NCBI RefSeq assembly: GCF_000753795.1
Contig: NZ_JPEO01000005.1
Coordinates: forward strand, 169,343 to 233,342
Direction of reading: 5' to 3'
Length of the DNA stretch: 64,000 nt
Source of the DNA: Shewanella mangrovi
GTDB taxonomy: Bacteria > Pseudomonadota > Gammaproteobacteria > Enterobacterales > Shewanellaceae
A program made the position numbers and the translations under genes. Each line of letters opens with the position of its first letter. The first letter of the stretch is position 1. The notes under the pieces are model-generated. The model was given only the letters and a program-made list of their open reading frames with translations, made no database searches and was not told the DNA's origin. Of the stretch, positions 19,095 to 28,676 are shown piece by piece.

Positions 19095-20486
19095 ATGAAA
19101 TACTCAGCTATCAAATATATTTTGCTGTTGTGCCTGATCTGCTTCACCATTTTGGCGACCTTAGCAGTGGAGTTCTTGCAGCATCAAATCGACAAAAATG
19201 TGCATACGGAAGCCGAAACCGCGGCGGTACAGCAGCTGCAATTGGTGCGTTATCATCTAGAGTCGCTGCTCAGTAACAAGATGATTGAAGCCGGCAGCCT
19301 CGCAGCCTTTATTAGCATCAGCCCAGATTCCGATGCCAGCCAATGGCGCAAACTCGCAGAAAAAATCACCCAGAACAGCGGCTATATTCGCAATATCACC
19401 GTGGCACCTAACGATGTCATCCAGTTTGTTTATCCCGTCAACACTAACGAATCGGTCGTAGGACTCGATTTCCGCACTTTGCCATTGCAGTGGCAGGATG
19501 TTGAGCGGGCGCGTATCACCCAACGCATGCAACTCACTGGGCCGTTACAACTTATCCAAGGCGGTGAGGGATTGATTGTGCGCTTACCGATATTCACTGA
19601 TCCACCGGTAAATTTGCATTACTGGGGCGGCTGTAGCGTCGTCTTTGATTGGTCGAAAATGTTAGCCGATAGCGGCATTGCCGATCTCGCGACTAAGTAT
19701 CAACTAGCGCTGCGGCGAATCGATATCAATGGCATGCCCAGCGACCCTTTTTGGGGCGACGCTGGTGCGTTTCAGCAGCCACTTGCCATTGAGGTGATCA
19801 ACTTATTTGCCGGGCGGTGGCAAATTGCCATTGGCTTACCCAAGCAATCGCTGCATGGCTGGTGGGGGCAGCAGCTTGTGCGCGTATTGGGATATAGCCT
19901 GATTTTACTGACGATTTTTAGCGCCTTGTTGCTGTACCAAATTTTTACCAGCGTGCATCGTTACTCTTATGAAGACATGCTGACTCGTGTCGGCAATCGC
20001 CGCCAAGCGATGGCAGTGTTGCGCCAGTTGGCAAACAGTCGCGATCGCTTTGGGATTATCAGTATTGATTTAAATGATTTTAAGCAGATTAACGATCACT
20101 TCGGTCATGCCGCAGGTGACAGATTTCTGCAGCAGGTAGCATCGCGGTTAAAGCAGCAATTGCGCGGCTCAGACTTAGTTACCCGCATTGGTGGGGATGA
20201 GTTCTTGATCATCATTCCGCGGTTGAAGGATTCAGATGACCTGCAACTGGTGCAGGAGAAAATTCGTCAGGCAACGTGTGCGCAGCCAGTAATGTGGAAA
20301 GGTACGGAACTGCCGGTGTCTTTTGCGGTGGGATCGGCGCGTTTTCCTACTGATGCCGACTCCATTAAAGCGCTACTGCAGCTGGCGGATATCAGCATGT
20401 ATCAAGATAAGCAGCGGGCGAAAAGCCAAGTATCGCCCGCGGCTACTAACCCCGTCACTGAGACTAAGGCTCCATTGACGAAATAA
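19095..20486 (+). CDS. Diguanylate cyclase with CHASE-like sensor (copy 2)
   Basis: Tandem paralog of the preceding gene, 463 residues from the ATG at 19095, with the same architecture. The periplasmic domain carries IRNITVAPNDVIQFVYP and RLPIFTDPPVNLHYWG. The GGDEF domain has RIGGDEF and an RxxD site (RGSD) five residues before it, so it is predicted active and feedback-inhibited. Divergence is spread over the whole length, suggesting an old duplication with possibly different ligands. The C-terminal tail extends beyond the GGDEF domain, and its last 23 bases overlap the converging DUF2959 gene. Confidence 0.92.
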   Translation: MKYSAIKYILLLCLICFTILATLAVEFLQHQIDKNVHTEAETAAVQQLQLVRYHLESLLSNKMIEAGSLAAFISISPDSDASQWRKLAEKITQNSGYIRNITVAPNDVIQFVYPVNTNESVVGLDFRTLPLQWQDVERARITQRMQLTGPLQLIQGGEGLIVRLPIFTDPPVNLHYWGGCSVVFDWSKMLADSGIADLATKYQLALRRIDINGMPSDPFWGDAGAFQQPLAIEVINLFAGRWQIAIGLPKQSLHGWWGQQLVRVLGYSLILLTIFSALLLYQIFTSVHRYSYEDMLTRVGNRRQAMAVLRQLANSRDRFGIISIDLNDFKQINDHFGHAAGDRFLQQVASRLKQQLRGSDLVTRIGGDEFLIIIPRLKDSDDLQLVQEKIRQATCAQPVMWKGTELPVSFAVGSARFPTDADSIKALLQLADISMYQDKQRAKSQVSPAATNPVTETKAPLTK

Positions 20487-21108
20487 ATTTATTCGATTCA
20501 GCAATCGAACGGTTCATTTCATTCATCAAGCTGGAGATATCGGCCTGCAAACTTGAAAATTCGCCCTTAATTGAAGCGATTGTTTGGGCGTTAAGGTTAT
20601 GCTTCAGATACAGCATATTGTCTTTCATTGCTGTCAACACGGGCGCCATTTTACTTTCTGCCCGGCGCATCGATTTCAGCATCTGATTGTAGGAACGCTC
20701 GGTTTGCTTCAGCTTGGTCTGGCTCTTTTGGCGCAAGCTGGCTTTGCTGATCTCACCAATTTCATTCTGCCATTCATCAAACAGCGCTTCAGCAACGGAT
20801 TCGACTTTGTCGATACGACCGCTGACGTCGTCGGCGGCATCTGAGGCTGATTCATACTCATCTTTGGCCTTTTCGTAGGCAACTTCTAATTCGCCACCGT
20901 CGTGATTCAGCAACGCCTGCATCTCTTCTAGTGCCGAGCTGAACTGCTTTTGTGCTTCTTCTTGCGATTCTTTGGCGGCCTTAACGCGGTCCACCATGAT
21001 GTCGCGTTTGTGAATGCCAACTTTTTCCATCGCACCGTAATAAGCGGATTGGCAGCCGGTAAGCAGCAACAAGCTACTGACCAATATTGCACTTAGTATT
21101 TTTTTCAT
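20464..21108 (-). CDS. DUF2959 family lipoprotein
   Basis: Lipoprotein of 214 residues from the ATG at 21108, which has a GGGGAA ribosome site. The signal peptide ends in the lipobox LLTGC (Cys about 19), and MEKVGIHKRDIMVDRV just after it is characteristic of DUF2959. The rest is strongly predicted helical/coiled-coil, rich in Glu, Lys and Ser. The function is unknown; it is widespread in marine gammaproteobacteria. It follows the small membrane protein gene by 13 bases, so the two form an operon. Its 3' end overlaps the diguanylate cyclase gene on the other strand. Confidence 0.85.
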   Translation of the reverse strand: MKKILSAILVSSLLLLTGCQSAYYGAMEKVGIHKRDIMVDRVKAAKESQEEAQKQFSSALEEMQALLNHDGGELEVAYEKAKDEYESASDAADDVSGRIDKVESVAEALFDEWQNEIGEISKASLRQKSQTKLKQTERSYNQMLKSMRRAESKMAPVLTAMKDNMLYLKHNLNAQTIASIKGEFSSLQADISSLMNEMNRSIAESNKFISSMEP

Positions 21109-21121
21109 GTGAATTCCCCGT

Positions 21122-21343
21122 TTAGGCGGCACGGAATTTCGCGGCGTCGATAATGCTCCATAAATGCACTATCCCTGCAATGATAGCTGGTACGACCAAC
21201 CACCACATGGCGTAACCCGCGACAGTAATCACGAAGAATAGCAGTGCGGCGAGAATGCGGCCTTGCACCAGTTGGCCCAGTCCCGGAATAAATACGTTGC
21301 AGATAGCGGCAATGACGTTACCGGCAGATCCTTGTTGTGACAT
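21122..21343 (-). CDS. Small hydrophobic membrane protein
   Basis: Protein of 73 residues with two or three hydrophobic segments. The N-terminal motif IPGLGQLVQGR followed by a long helix resembles the TM2/DUF5683-like class of small membrane proteins (GxGQ turn between helices). The ATG at 21343 has an excellent Shine-Dalgarno (GAGGAG). Coupled to the DUF2959 lipoprotein gene. Function unknown. Confidence 0.75.
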   Translation of the reverse strand: MSQQGSAGNVIAAICNVFIPGLGQLVQGRILAALLFFVITVAGYAMWWLVVPAIIAGIVHLWSIIDAAKFRAA

Positions 21344-21454
21344 GAAATTCTCCTCTTTGGCGTGCGCTGAAATTGATGTATCAGTATCACCTTTGTCAAC
21401 AGAATGTTATTGTACGCAGATATCGACATTAGGCACAAAGGACAATGATGCAAA

Positions 21455-22342
21455 GTGCACGATAATATTGATTTCAGTAAATTACGGCCCTTTTTATTTG
21501 CCAGTTGGCGTTTCGTTCGTCACTTGCGCTTGCGGCTGCAGCGCGACCAAATCAACATCCGCGCTGGCCATTTAGCCTACGTGACCTTGTTGTCGCTGGT
21601 CCCTATGGTCGCGGTGATGATGTCAACGCTGTCGGCATTTCCGGTGTTTAAAGGCGTACGCACGCAGATTGAATCTTTCATCTATGAAAACTTTCTGCCC
21701 GCTGCAGGCGATACGGTACAGGTCTATATCAACCAGTTTGTGGGAAATGCCTCAAAGGGCACGGCAATTGGTATTGGTGCCTTGATGGTGGTGGCCTTGT
21801 TGCTGATCAGCGCGATAGATAAGGCGCTGAACTATATTTGGCGTTCTAAAGAGAAGCGACCCAAAGTGCTGTCGTTTTCCATGTACTGGATGATTCTGAC
21901 GCTGGGGCCAATTTTGATCGGCGCCAGTCTGGCGGCCACTTCTTACGTGGTGTCACTGCAAGTGTTCCACGATGCTGATACCTATGGCATTGGGGCATTT
22001 TTTGTCGCTCGGCTGCCGTTTATTTTCTCGGTGGCGGCGTTTTTACTGCTCTATACCGTTGTCCCAAATCAGAAGGTCTTTTTCCGCCATGCACTGCTTG
22101 GTGCGGTGGTGGCTGCGCTGCTGTTTGAAGCGGGGAAAAAGGCATTTGCGTTCTATGTCACTAATTTCCCGTCATACGAGGCCATTTATGGCGCGATGGC
22201 GACAGTGCCAATTCTGTTTGTGTGGGTCTATTTGTCGTGGATGATTGTGCTGCTTGGCGCTGAAATTACCGCGGCAATGCCAGAGTTTCTGGGTGAAAAA
22301 ACACGGCAGCCACTCACTGAGAGTGAAGATGACCAACAGTGA
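21455..22342 (+). CDS. yihY: YihY/BrkB family inner membrane protein
   Basis: Polytopic membrane protein of 295 residues closely matching E. coli YihY (formerly called ribonuclease BN). Shared motifs are [55 protein letters not shown] and [18 protein letters not shown]. Six hydrophobic segments are visible. The molecular function is unsettled. The start is GTG at 21455: no upstream in-frame start exists because a stop lies 9 bases before it. A six-codon ATG frame (21445-21465) overlaps the start and carries the better ribosome site. The next gene overlaps by 14 bases. Confidence 0.92.
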   Translation: MHDNIDFSKLRPFLFASWRFVRHLRLRLQRDQINIRAGHLAYVTLLSLVPMVAVMMSTLSAFPVFKGVRTQIESFIYENFLPAAGDTVQVYINQFVGNASKGTAIGIGALMVVALLLISAIDKALNYIWRSKEKRPKVLSFSMYWMILTLGPILIGASLAATSYVVSLQVFHDADTYGIGAFFVARLPFIFSVAAFLLLYTVVPNQKVFFRHALLGAVVAALLFEAGKKAFAFYVTNFPSYEAIYGAMATVPILFVWVYLSWMIVLLGAEITAAMPEFLGEKTRQPLTESEDDQQ

Positions 22343-23288
22343 GCCGTTTGCTGAAACCTGGCTCGATACTGATGAAGGACACTTATTGCACCTGAGTCAG
22401 TACGGCAATCCCGATGGTATTCCCGTATTATTCCTGCATGGCGGCCCCGGTGCTGGCTGTTCATCGCAGGAGAGTCAGCTGTTTGATTTACGCCAATGCC
22501 GGGTCATCTTGCTCGATCAACGCGGTTCGGGAGAGTCATTACCCAGCGGCGGCTTGCAGCGCAATGATCTATTGTCGTTATTGACCGATATTGAGCGTAT
22601 CCGTCATTGGTTACAGCTGGAGGCTTGGTGTCTGGTCGGTGGTTCTTTCGGTGCTACATTGGGGCTTATCTACTCAGGGTTATGTCCACAAAGGGTGTTG
22701 GCCCAGCTTTACTGGGGACTGTTCATTCCCTCTGAGCAAGGTCGAGAATGGCTGTATGGCAGTAGCGGTGCGGCTAAACGTTTTCCTATCGATTACCACG
22801 GCTTTGTCAGTGCCGCTAATTCGACTAAATCGCCATTAAATGTATTGATGGAGCGTTATCACCATGCACTTAACGGCGGAAAGCGCATGCAGCAATGTAT
22901 TAGCGCGTGGAACCGCTGGGAGCAGGTATTGGCTCAACCCTGGGGGCGATTACCAGTACCCGAGCTAAAGCGTGATGAAGCCACTGCCCGTATCGAAAAC
23001 TACTTTGCCCTCAATCGTTATTTTGATGCTTACACCTTAATGTTGGCGGGAAGAACAACCTGGCCTGCTCACACTGAAATTGTGCAGGGAAGTCAGGATT
23101 GGGTTTGCCCCGACCATCTATTACGTGAGTTTTTAGCGCCAATTGCCAGTGAACGTTATCAGTTAACCCAAGTCGCGGGTGGTTTCCATTCCATCGATGA
23201 CGTTAAGATGCATGTCGCCATATTTAACGGCTGTAAACGCATGATTGATGCGGCAGCTGCGCAGTTAACCTCAGGAGAATCCCGTTGA
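22329..23288 (+). CDS. pip: Proline iminopeptidase-type alpha/beta hydrolase
   Basis: Cytosolic serine peptidase removing N-terminal proline (peptidase family S33), 319 residues from the ATG at 22329. The oxyanion motif HGGPGAG and LDQRGSGES are present. The nucleophile is in GGSFGATL, the acid is the Asp of GSQDWVCP, and the His is in AGGFHSIDD. The start inside yihY (14-base overlap) and the 4-base overlap with dtd show an operon yihY-pip-dtd. It carries GGSFG where typical Pip has GGSWG, so the exact substrate is less sure. Confidence 0.85.
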   Translation: MTNSEPFAETWLDTDEGHLLHLSQYGNPDGIPVLFLHGGPGAGCSSQESQLFDLRQCRVILLDQRGSGESLPSGGLQRNDLLSLLTDIERIRHWLQLEAWCLVGGSFGATLGLIYSGLCPQRVLAQLYWGLFIPSEQGREWLYGSSGAAKRFPIDYHGFVSAANSTKSPLNVLMERYHHALNGGKRMQQCISAWNRWEQVLAQPWGRLPVPELKRDEATARIENYFALNRYFDAYTLMLAGRTTWPAHTEIVQGSQDWVCPDHLLREFLAPIASERYQLTQVAGGFHSIDDVKMHVAIFNGCKRMIDAAAAQLTSGESR

Positions 23289-23725
23289 TCGCCTTAATTC
23301 AAAGAGTCAGTGAAGCCAGTGTCAAAGTTGAAGGCGAGGTTGTGGGAGAGATTGGTCGTGGTTTACTGGTGCTACTTGGTGTAGAGCAGACTGATAGCCA
23401 TGAACTTGCGGAAAAGCTTGCTGCCAAGGTGATGAAGTATCGTGTGTTTGGCGATGACAACGACAAGATGAATCTTAATGTGCAGCAGATTGAAGGTTCT
23501 TTACTGGTGGTGTCGCAATTTACACTGGCTGCCGATACCAGTCGTGGCTTACGTCCAAGCTTTTCCAATGGCGCTGGTCATGCTCTGGCCAATGAACTTT
23601 ATGAACACTTCGTTGCATACTGCCGCCGTGCCGGCATGACCACCGAAACCGGCCGTTTTGCCGCGGATATGAAAGTATCCTTGATTAACGATGGCCCGGT
23701 GACCTTCTCGCTGCAGGTCAATTAA
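23285..23725 (+). CDS. dtd: D-aminoacyl-tRNA deacylase
   Basis: Hydrolyses D-aminoacyl-tRNA (and Gly-tRNA-Ala), preventing D-residue misuse in translation. It has 146 residues, like E. coli Dtd. The active-site motifs SQFTLAAD (about residues 77-84) and NDGPVTF near the C-terminus are intact. The start is TTG at 23285 ([18 protein letters not shown] matches the family N-terminus) with an AGGAG site. It overlaps the pip stop in a TTGA arrangement. Confidence 0.96.
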   Translation: MIALIQRVSEASVKVEGEVVGEIGRGLLVLLGVEQTDSHELAEKLAAKVMKYRVFGDDNDKMNLNVQQIEGSLLVVSQFTLAADTSRGLRPSFSNGAGHALANELYEHFVAYCRRAGMTTETGRFAADMKVSLINDGPVTFSLQVN

Positions 23726-23793
23726 GGTTATTCTTGCTCACAGCGTTACTCCTTTCTAAAAATTAGAATGCATTAGCTTGTTTATTGCGCTAT

Positions 23794-23820
23794 TAGTCCG
23801 ATTTAACTGAAGTTAGACTA
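23794..23820. promoter_or_regulatory. Imperfect palindrome upstream of azoR
   Basis: The outer arms TAGTC / GACTA enclose a core TTAACTGAAGTTA in which TAACT and AGTTA are again complementary. It lies about 60 bases before azoR and could be an operator for a LysR- or TetR-type regulator. No regulator gene is adjacent, so this is tentative. Confidence 0.35.
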
Positions 23821-23876
23821 GGCTCCATTCAGTGGCGAAATCCCTGTAACGACTTAACTTAATTGCATCGGAGTGA

Positions 23877-24473
<597 letters not shown>

Positions 24474-24561
24474 GGCGATCGTCACCTGCTATTTCGTTTG
24501 TTTTTCATCTCACCTAAAGTCAAAAGCGGTAGTTGAGTCCCCTATTCGCTTTCTGGTGCTT

Positions 24562-24586
24562 GCCCCGTTCCCTTCGGGGCTTTTTT
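24562..24586 (+). terminator. Rho-independent terminator of azoR
   Basis: Stem GCCCCG / CGGGGC with a 7-base loop, followed by TTTTTT. It abuts the end of the converging rhodanese gene. Confidence 0.9.
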
Positions 24587-24914
24587 ATGCGCAATTGGCG
24601 GGAATGGTACTCATCAGATCCTGCAGGGCGCCGCCATTAATCACGCAATCAAAGCCATTGCCTTTTAACAGTTCACAGGCTTGACGGGCACGAATACCGG
24701 CACCGCAATACAGCACGATCACTTCAGATTTATTTTGCACTGGCATCCAGCGCTCGAACTGTTCCAATGGCACGTTTTCAGCTTGGGGAAGGTGCATAAC
24801 AGCAAATTCAATTTCAGAGCGCACATCAATCACTCGCGCACCTTGAGTGATTAACTCCCAGCAAGTCTCACTGCTAATGGGACTGGACAGTCGTGACAAC
24901 AATGGCAACAACAT
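24585..24914 (-). CDS. Single-domain rhodanese-like protein
   Basis: Single rhodanese domain, 109 residues from the ATG at 24914, preceded by GGAG. Motifs VIDVRSEIEFAVMHLPQAENVPLE and the active-site loop LYCGAGIRA (catalytic Cys about residue 70) are present. The N-terminus is hydrophobic (LMLLPLLSRLSSP), so a short signal anchor or an export signal like that of PspE is possible. Probable sulfur or persulfide transfer; substrate unknown. It lies downstream of the pigment operon but is separated from it by a strong hairpin. Confidence 0.85.
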   Translation of the reverse strand: MLLPLLSRLSSPISSETCWELITQGARVIDVRSEIEFAVMHLPQAENVPLEQFERWMPVQNKSEVIVLYCGAGIRARQACELLKGNGFDCVINGGALQDLMSTIPANCA

Positions 24915-24995
24915 AAGCACTCCATGAAGAATCCTGAGGTGGGAAATGCATCATAGGACTTTCGGTCGTTGTTCAGAAATTAGCCTTTGGTAGCG

Positions 24996-25017
24996 GTAGG
25001 CGCAATAATGCGCCTAC
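24996..25017 (-). terminator. Hairpin closing the aryl-polyene operon
   Basis: Perfect 9-base stem GTAGGCGCA / TGCGCCTAC with a 4-base loop, starting 4 bases after the apeR stop. There is no clear T run behind it, so it may act as a terminator helped by Rho, or as a 3' end stabiliser. Confidence 0.65.
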
Positions 25018-25020
25018 AAC

Positions 25021-26250
25021 TCAGGGCCAGCGACGAAAGATGAGTGAGGTATTGATGCCGCCAAAGGCGAAGTTGTTGCTCATCACCAGCTCGGTCTCTA
25101 GGGTTCGACCTTCGCCCACAATATAATCCAATGGCGCACATTCCTCCGCGACATGGGTGAGGTTAAGGGTGGGAGCAAACCAATTATGGCGCATCATTTC
25201 GATACTCCACCATGCCTCTAATGCCCCACAGGCACCCAGTGTATGGCCGGTATAACTCTTGAGTGATGAAATCGGTGTGTGACTGCCAAATACTGCATGT
25301 GTCGCCTGCGATTCAGCGGCATCACCTCGATCCGTTGCCGTACCGTGGGCGTTGATATAGCCGATAGCCTTGGCCGCTAAGTCAGCGTCCTGCAGCGCCA
25401 GTCGAATTGCTTGCTCCATGGTGCTGGCATTAGGCTGAGTGATGTGGGCTCCATCTGAGTTAGTCGCAAACCCCACGATCTCAGCATAGATGGTCGCGCC
25501 ACGCGCTTGTGCATGTTCTAGTTCTTCCAGCACTAAGGTGCAGGCACCTTCGCCAATTACCAAACCATCGCGGTCCCGGTCAAACGGGCGTGGTGTCAGC
25601 GATGGCGTGGCATTACGGGTTGACGTGGCAAACAGCGTATCGAACACCACGGCTTCAGTGGCGCAGAGCTCTTCCGCACCGCCAGCTAGCATCAGTTGTT
25701 GTTGCCCATACTTGATTGCCTCATAGGCGTAGCCAATGCCTTGGCTACCAGAGGTACAGGCACTGCTGGTCGGAATAATGCGTCCTTTCAGCCCTAGAAA
25801 TACGCCGATATTGACTGCGGTGGTGTGGTTCATCATGCGAATATAGCTGGTCGCATCAATGCCACTCATATCGGCGTGCTGCAACATGTTACCGAAGCCA
25901 ACTATCGGTTGCGGGCTGCCTGCTGAGGAGCCATACGCCACGCCCATGCGACCATCCTGAATACTCGGGTCATCCATAAGATTGGCATTCAGCAGTGCCC
26001 GCTCACTGGCGAGCGTGGCCATTTGCGCTACTCGCCCCATCGCGCGTACCTTTTTGCGCGAATAGTGACTGGGCAATTCGAAATCGGTCACTGGTGCAGC
26101 GAGGCGAGTGTTAAGGCCATCAAAGCGATCCCACTCTGGCATGTATTGCACGGCATTTTGTTGTGCTTGCAGACGAGCAAATACGCTGGCCCAGTCTTGT
26201 CCTAGTGAGGATATCCCGGCCATACCGGTGATGACGACTCTGCGGCTCAT
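25021..26250 (-). CDS. apeR: Aryl-polyene ketosynthase ApeR (FabF-like)
   Basis: Beta-ketoacyl-ACP synthase (409 residues, FabF/KAS II fold) that condenses malonyl-ACP with the growing aryl-polyene chain. The complete catalytic triad is visible: Cys in TSSACTSGSQG, His in NAHGTATDRGD and His in KSYTGHTLGACG. It is the last gene of the pigment operon and overlaps apeQ by 4 bases (ATGA). The lettering follows the E. coli/Xenorhabdus ape order. Confidence 0.9.
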   Translation of the reverse strand: MSRRVVITGMAGISSLGQDWASVFARLQAQQNAVQYMPEWDRFDGLNTRLAAPVTDFELPSHYSRKKVRAMGRVAQMATLASERALLNANLMDDPSIQDGRMGVAYGSSAGSPQPIVGFGNMLQHADMSGIDATSYIRMMNHTTAVNIGVFLGLKGRIIPTSSACTSGSQGIGYAYEAIKYGQQQLMLAGGAEELCATEAVVFDTLFATSTRNATPSLTPRPFDRDRDGLVIGEGACTLVLEELEHAQARGATIYAEIVGFATNSDGAHITQPNASTMEQAIRLALQDADLAAKAIGYINAHGTATDRGDAAESQATHAVFGSHTPISSLKSYTGHTLGACGALEAWWSIEMMRHNWFAPTLNLTHVAEECAPLDYIVGEGRTLETELVMSNNFAFGGINTSLIFRRWP

Positions 26251-26972
26251 AGCATGCCACCATTGACGGAAATCACTTGGCGGGTGATATAGGCAGCGTC
26301 ATCTGATAGTAAAAAGTTTGCCAGTCCGGCAATTTCCTCAGGCTTACCCATGCGCCGCAACGGCACCAGTTGTTTAACCAAATCATCGGTAAAGTTTTCG
26401 ACCATCTCGGTATCGATAATGCCTGGCGCGATACAGTTAACGGTGATTTTGCGTTTGGCCACTTCTAATGCCAGCGCTTTAGTGGCGCCGATGATACCGG
26501 CCTTTGCGGCGCTATAGTTCACTTGGCCACGATTACCTGCAATGCCAGAGACGGAAGATAAGGTGACGATACGGCCGCCCTGACGGGTTTGGATCATTGG
26601 CATCAACGCCGGTTGCAGCACGTTGTAAAAACCATCGAGATTGGTATGGATAACACTGTCCCATTCGTCATCCGTCATGGCTGGAAAGGCCGTATCGCGT
26701 GCAATACCAGCATTCAGCACCAGACCGTAATAAGCGCCGTGTTCGGCAATATCCTGTTCAATCGCCGCGCGACAGACCGCGCGGTCAGCTACATCAAAAC
26801 TCAGCAGACTCACCTGTACACCTGATGCTGCGATTTCGGCGGCAGTTTGCTCTGCGGCATCCTGACGAGAACGGTAATGCAGGGCAATATCGTGACCCGA
26901 CTGCGCTAACCTGAGCGCAATAGCTTTCCCAATACCGCGGCTAGCTCCGGTCACTAACACTCGCTTACCCAT
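26247..26972 (-). CDS. apeQ: Aryl-polyene 3-ketoacyl-ACP reductase ApeQ (FabG-like)
   Basis: Short-chain dehydrogenase of 241 residues that reduces the beta-keto group with NADPH. The Rossmann motif GASRGIGKAIA (about residues 9-19), catalytic Ser in LSSVSGIAG, and Tyr/Lys in YSAAKAGIIG are all present, followed by NCIAPGIIDTEM. The start at 26972 has the ribosome site GGGAG. apeR follows with a 4-base overlap. Confidence 0.92.
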   Translation of the reverse strand: MGKRVLVTGASRGIGKAIALRLAQSGHDIALHYRSRQDAAEQTAAEIAASGVQVSLLSFDVADRAVCRAAIEQDIAEHGAYYGLVLNAGIARDTAFPAMTDDEWDSVIHTNLDGFYNVLQPALMPMIQTRQGGRIVTLSSVSGIAGNRGQVNYSAAKAGIIGATKALALEVAKRKITVNCIAPGIIDTEMVENFTDDLVKQLVPLRRMGKPEEIAGLANFLLSDDAAYITRQVISVNGGML

Positions 26973-26984
26973 AAAATCTCCCGA

Positions 26985-27461
26985 CTAAAGCGACAGCTCA
27001 CCGGCCAAATAGGCATCGGTCTGCTGTGGTTGAAATACATTGATGTTGGCGCTGGCAATCTGCTGCTGTGATGCATCGCAAATCTGACAGTCAAAGACCG
27101 CAAGCCCAGAATCCTCTTGATAGAGGCGTGCCACGCGAATGTGATAGCGCTGGCCGGCGGCAAATCCTGCTTGGGACAGTGTCAATTTACGACTTCCCAA
27201 CAGAAACCCAGTGCGGATCGGCTCGCCTCTTTGTTCGGCTTCAATGCCCGCGAGGGCGGCGACGGTTTGCGCCATATATTCGATGCCAACATAATTTGGT
27301 ACCAGCGCGAGCGCCGCATCATAAAACGGGCTCAGCTCACTGATACTGACACTCGCTTCAAGAAAATCCGTGCGGTATTGCTCGATGCGCTCTATTAACA
27401 CCATCGGCGGTCGATGTGGTAGAAAATCACACACGTTGCGCGCTGAATAAAGACTACTCAT
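26985..27461 (-). CDS. apeP: Aryl-polyene 3-hydroxyacyl-ACP dehydratase ApeP
   Basis: Hotdog-fold dehydratase, 158 residues from the ATG at 27461 (a GTG at 27473 is an alternative start). The catalytic His is in FLPHRPPMVLIER and the acidic partner in VGIEYMAQTVAAL. Together with ApeI it would remove water to leave the conjugated trans double bonds. The ATG overlaps the apeO stop by 8 bases. Confidence 0.87.
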   Translation of the reverse strand: MSSLYSARNVCDFLPHRPPMVLIERIEQYRTDFLEASVSISELSPFYDAALALVPNYVGIEYMAQTVAALAGIEAEQRGEPIRTGFLLGSRKLTLSQAGFAAGQRYHIRVARLYQEDSGLAVFDCQICDASQQQIASANINVFQPQQTDAYLAGELSL

Positions 27462-28656
27462 TGGAAACGCCACGACTAAAGATCAGGCAGGCATTGCTGC
27501 CCCCAAAAGCAAAAGAGTTACTCATTAGATGTTGAAGCTGTGCCGGCCGCGAGGTCGCGGTGACCAGAGGTAACTCAGGTAAGGTGTCATCGCGCTCACC
27601 ATCCCATCGATGCAGTGGTAAACCTAAGTCTACATTGATGTCTGACAGCAACAGCCAGCAAAAACCGGCTTCGATGGCACCGGCTGCGCCTAGCGCATGC
27701 CCAGTCAGCGGTTTGGTGGAGCTGCATAGCGGCGGTTGCTCGGCAAAAACGCGCATCATCGCGCGTGATTCCATGGCATCGTTTTGCACCGTAGCGGTAC
27801 CGTGTAAGTTGACGTAATCAATTTGCGTGGGCTGTAATCCCGCCTGGGTGAGCGCGGCCTGCATCGCCCTAACCGCGCCATCGCCTTGCGGGTGCGGTGC
27901 CGAAATATGATGCGCATCAGCGGATTCACCGCAACCGGCCAGCAGTACTGGGCCATCACCACGTTCGAGCGTAAACAGCACTGCGCCTTCACCGATATTG
28001 ATGCCTTGGCGCTGACGACTAAAAGGATTACAGCGCTCATCGTCGATAGATTCGAGAGCATCGAAACCGTTAAGGGTTAACTGACTGAGACTATCAACAC
28101 CGCCGACAATCACCATGTCACACAGACCACTATTGAGTAGCCGTTGACCGCAGGCAAACACTTTGGCACTAGAAGAGCAGGCGGTAGAAACCGTATAGGC
28201 CGGGCCTCTCAGTGCTAAGTAATCACGCAAAAATAGCGCGCTGCTGCCCAGCTCCTGCTGCACATAATGGTAATCATCAGGGAAAACACCGTGCTGGCGA
28301 TGGTATTTGAGTGCTTGTTCGCCTTTGGCGATACCTGAGGTGCTGGTACCGATGACGACGCCAATCCGATCTGCCCCATAGCTTTTTTTGGCTTGCTCGA
28401 TGGCGCTCAAGATACTGGCTAAGGCACGCAGCATCAGTGCATTATTGCGGCAATCATATTGGCGCAAGGCGGCAGGAAATTCGCCTAATTCAACCGTCAC
28501 TTCGCCGACAATGGCACTGCGGTCGAATAGTAAGTTATCGCGCCTCACCATGTGAGTGTCATCGCCATCAAGCAATGCCTGCAAGATAGTGGGCGGTTCT
28601 ATGCCGAGTGGCGTGCAGAATCCGGCATGGGTAATGGCAATGGTCATATCCGTCAT
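27454..28656 (-). CDS. apeO: Aryl-polyene ketosynthase ApeO
   Basis: Ketosynthase of 400 residues with a full active site: Cys in VSTACSSSAKV, His in NLHGTATVQND, and His in KPLTGHALGAAG. The N-terminus (MTIAITHAGFCTPLG) is typical of the FabB/F fold. In characterised aryl-polyene systems ApeO is the main elongating synthase with ApeC as partner. Gap of 20 bases after apeN. Confidence 0.9.
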   Translation of the reverse strand: MTDMTIAITHAGFCTPLGIEPPTILQALLDGDDTHMVRRDNLLFDRSAIVGEVTVELGEFPAALRQYDCRNNALMLRALASILSAIEQAKKSYGADRIGVVIGTSTSGIAKGEQALKYHRQHGVFPDDYHYVQQELGSSALFLRDYLALRGPAYTVSTACSSSAKVFACGQRLLNSGLCDMVIVGGVDSLSQLTLNGFDALESIDDERCNPFSRQRQGINIGEGAVLFTLERGDGPVLLAGCGESADAHHISAPHPQGDGAVRAMQAALTQAGLQPTQIDYVNLHGTATVQNDAMESRAMMRVFAEQPPLCSSTKPLTGHALGAAGAIEAGFCWLLLSDINVDLGLPLHRWDGERDDTLPELPLVTATSRPAQLQHLMSNSFAFGGSNACLIFSRGVSNE

Positions 28657-28676
28657 GTCTATTCTAGTGGCCTACG

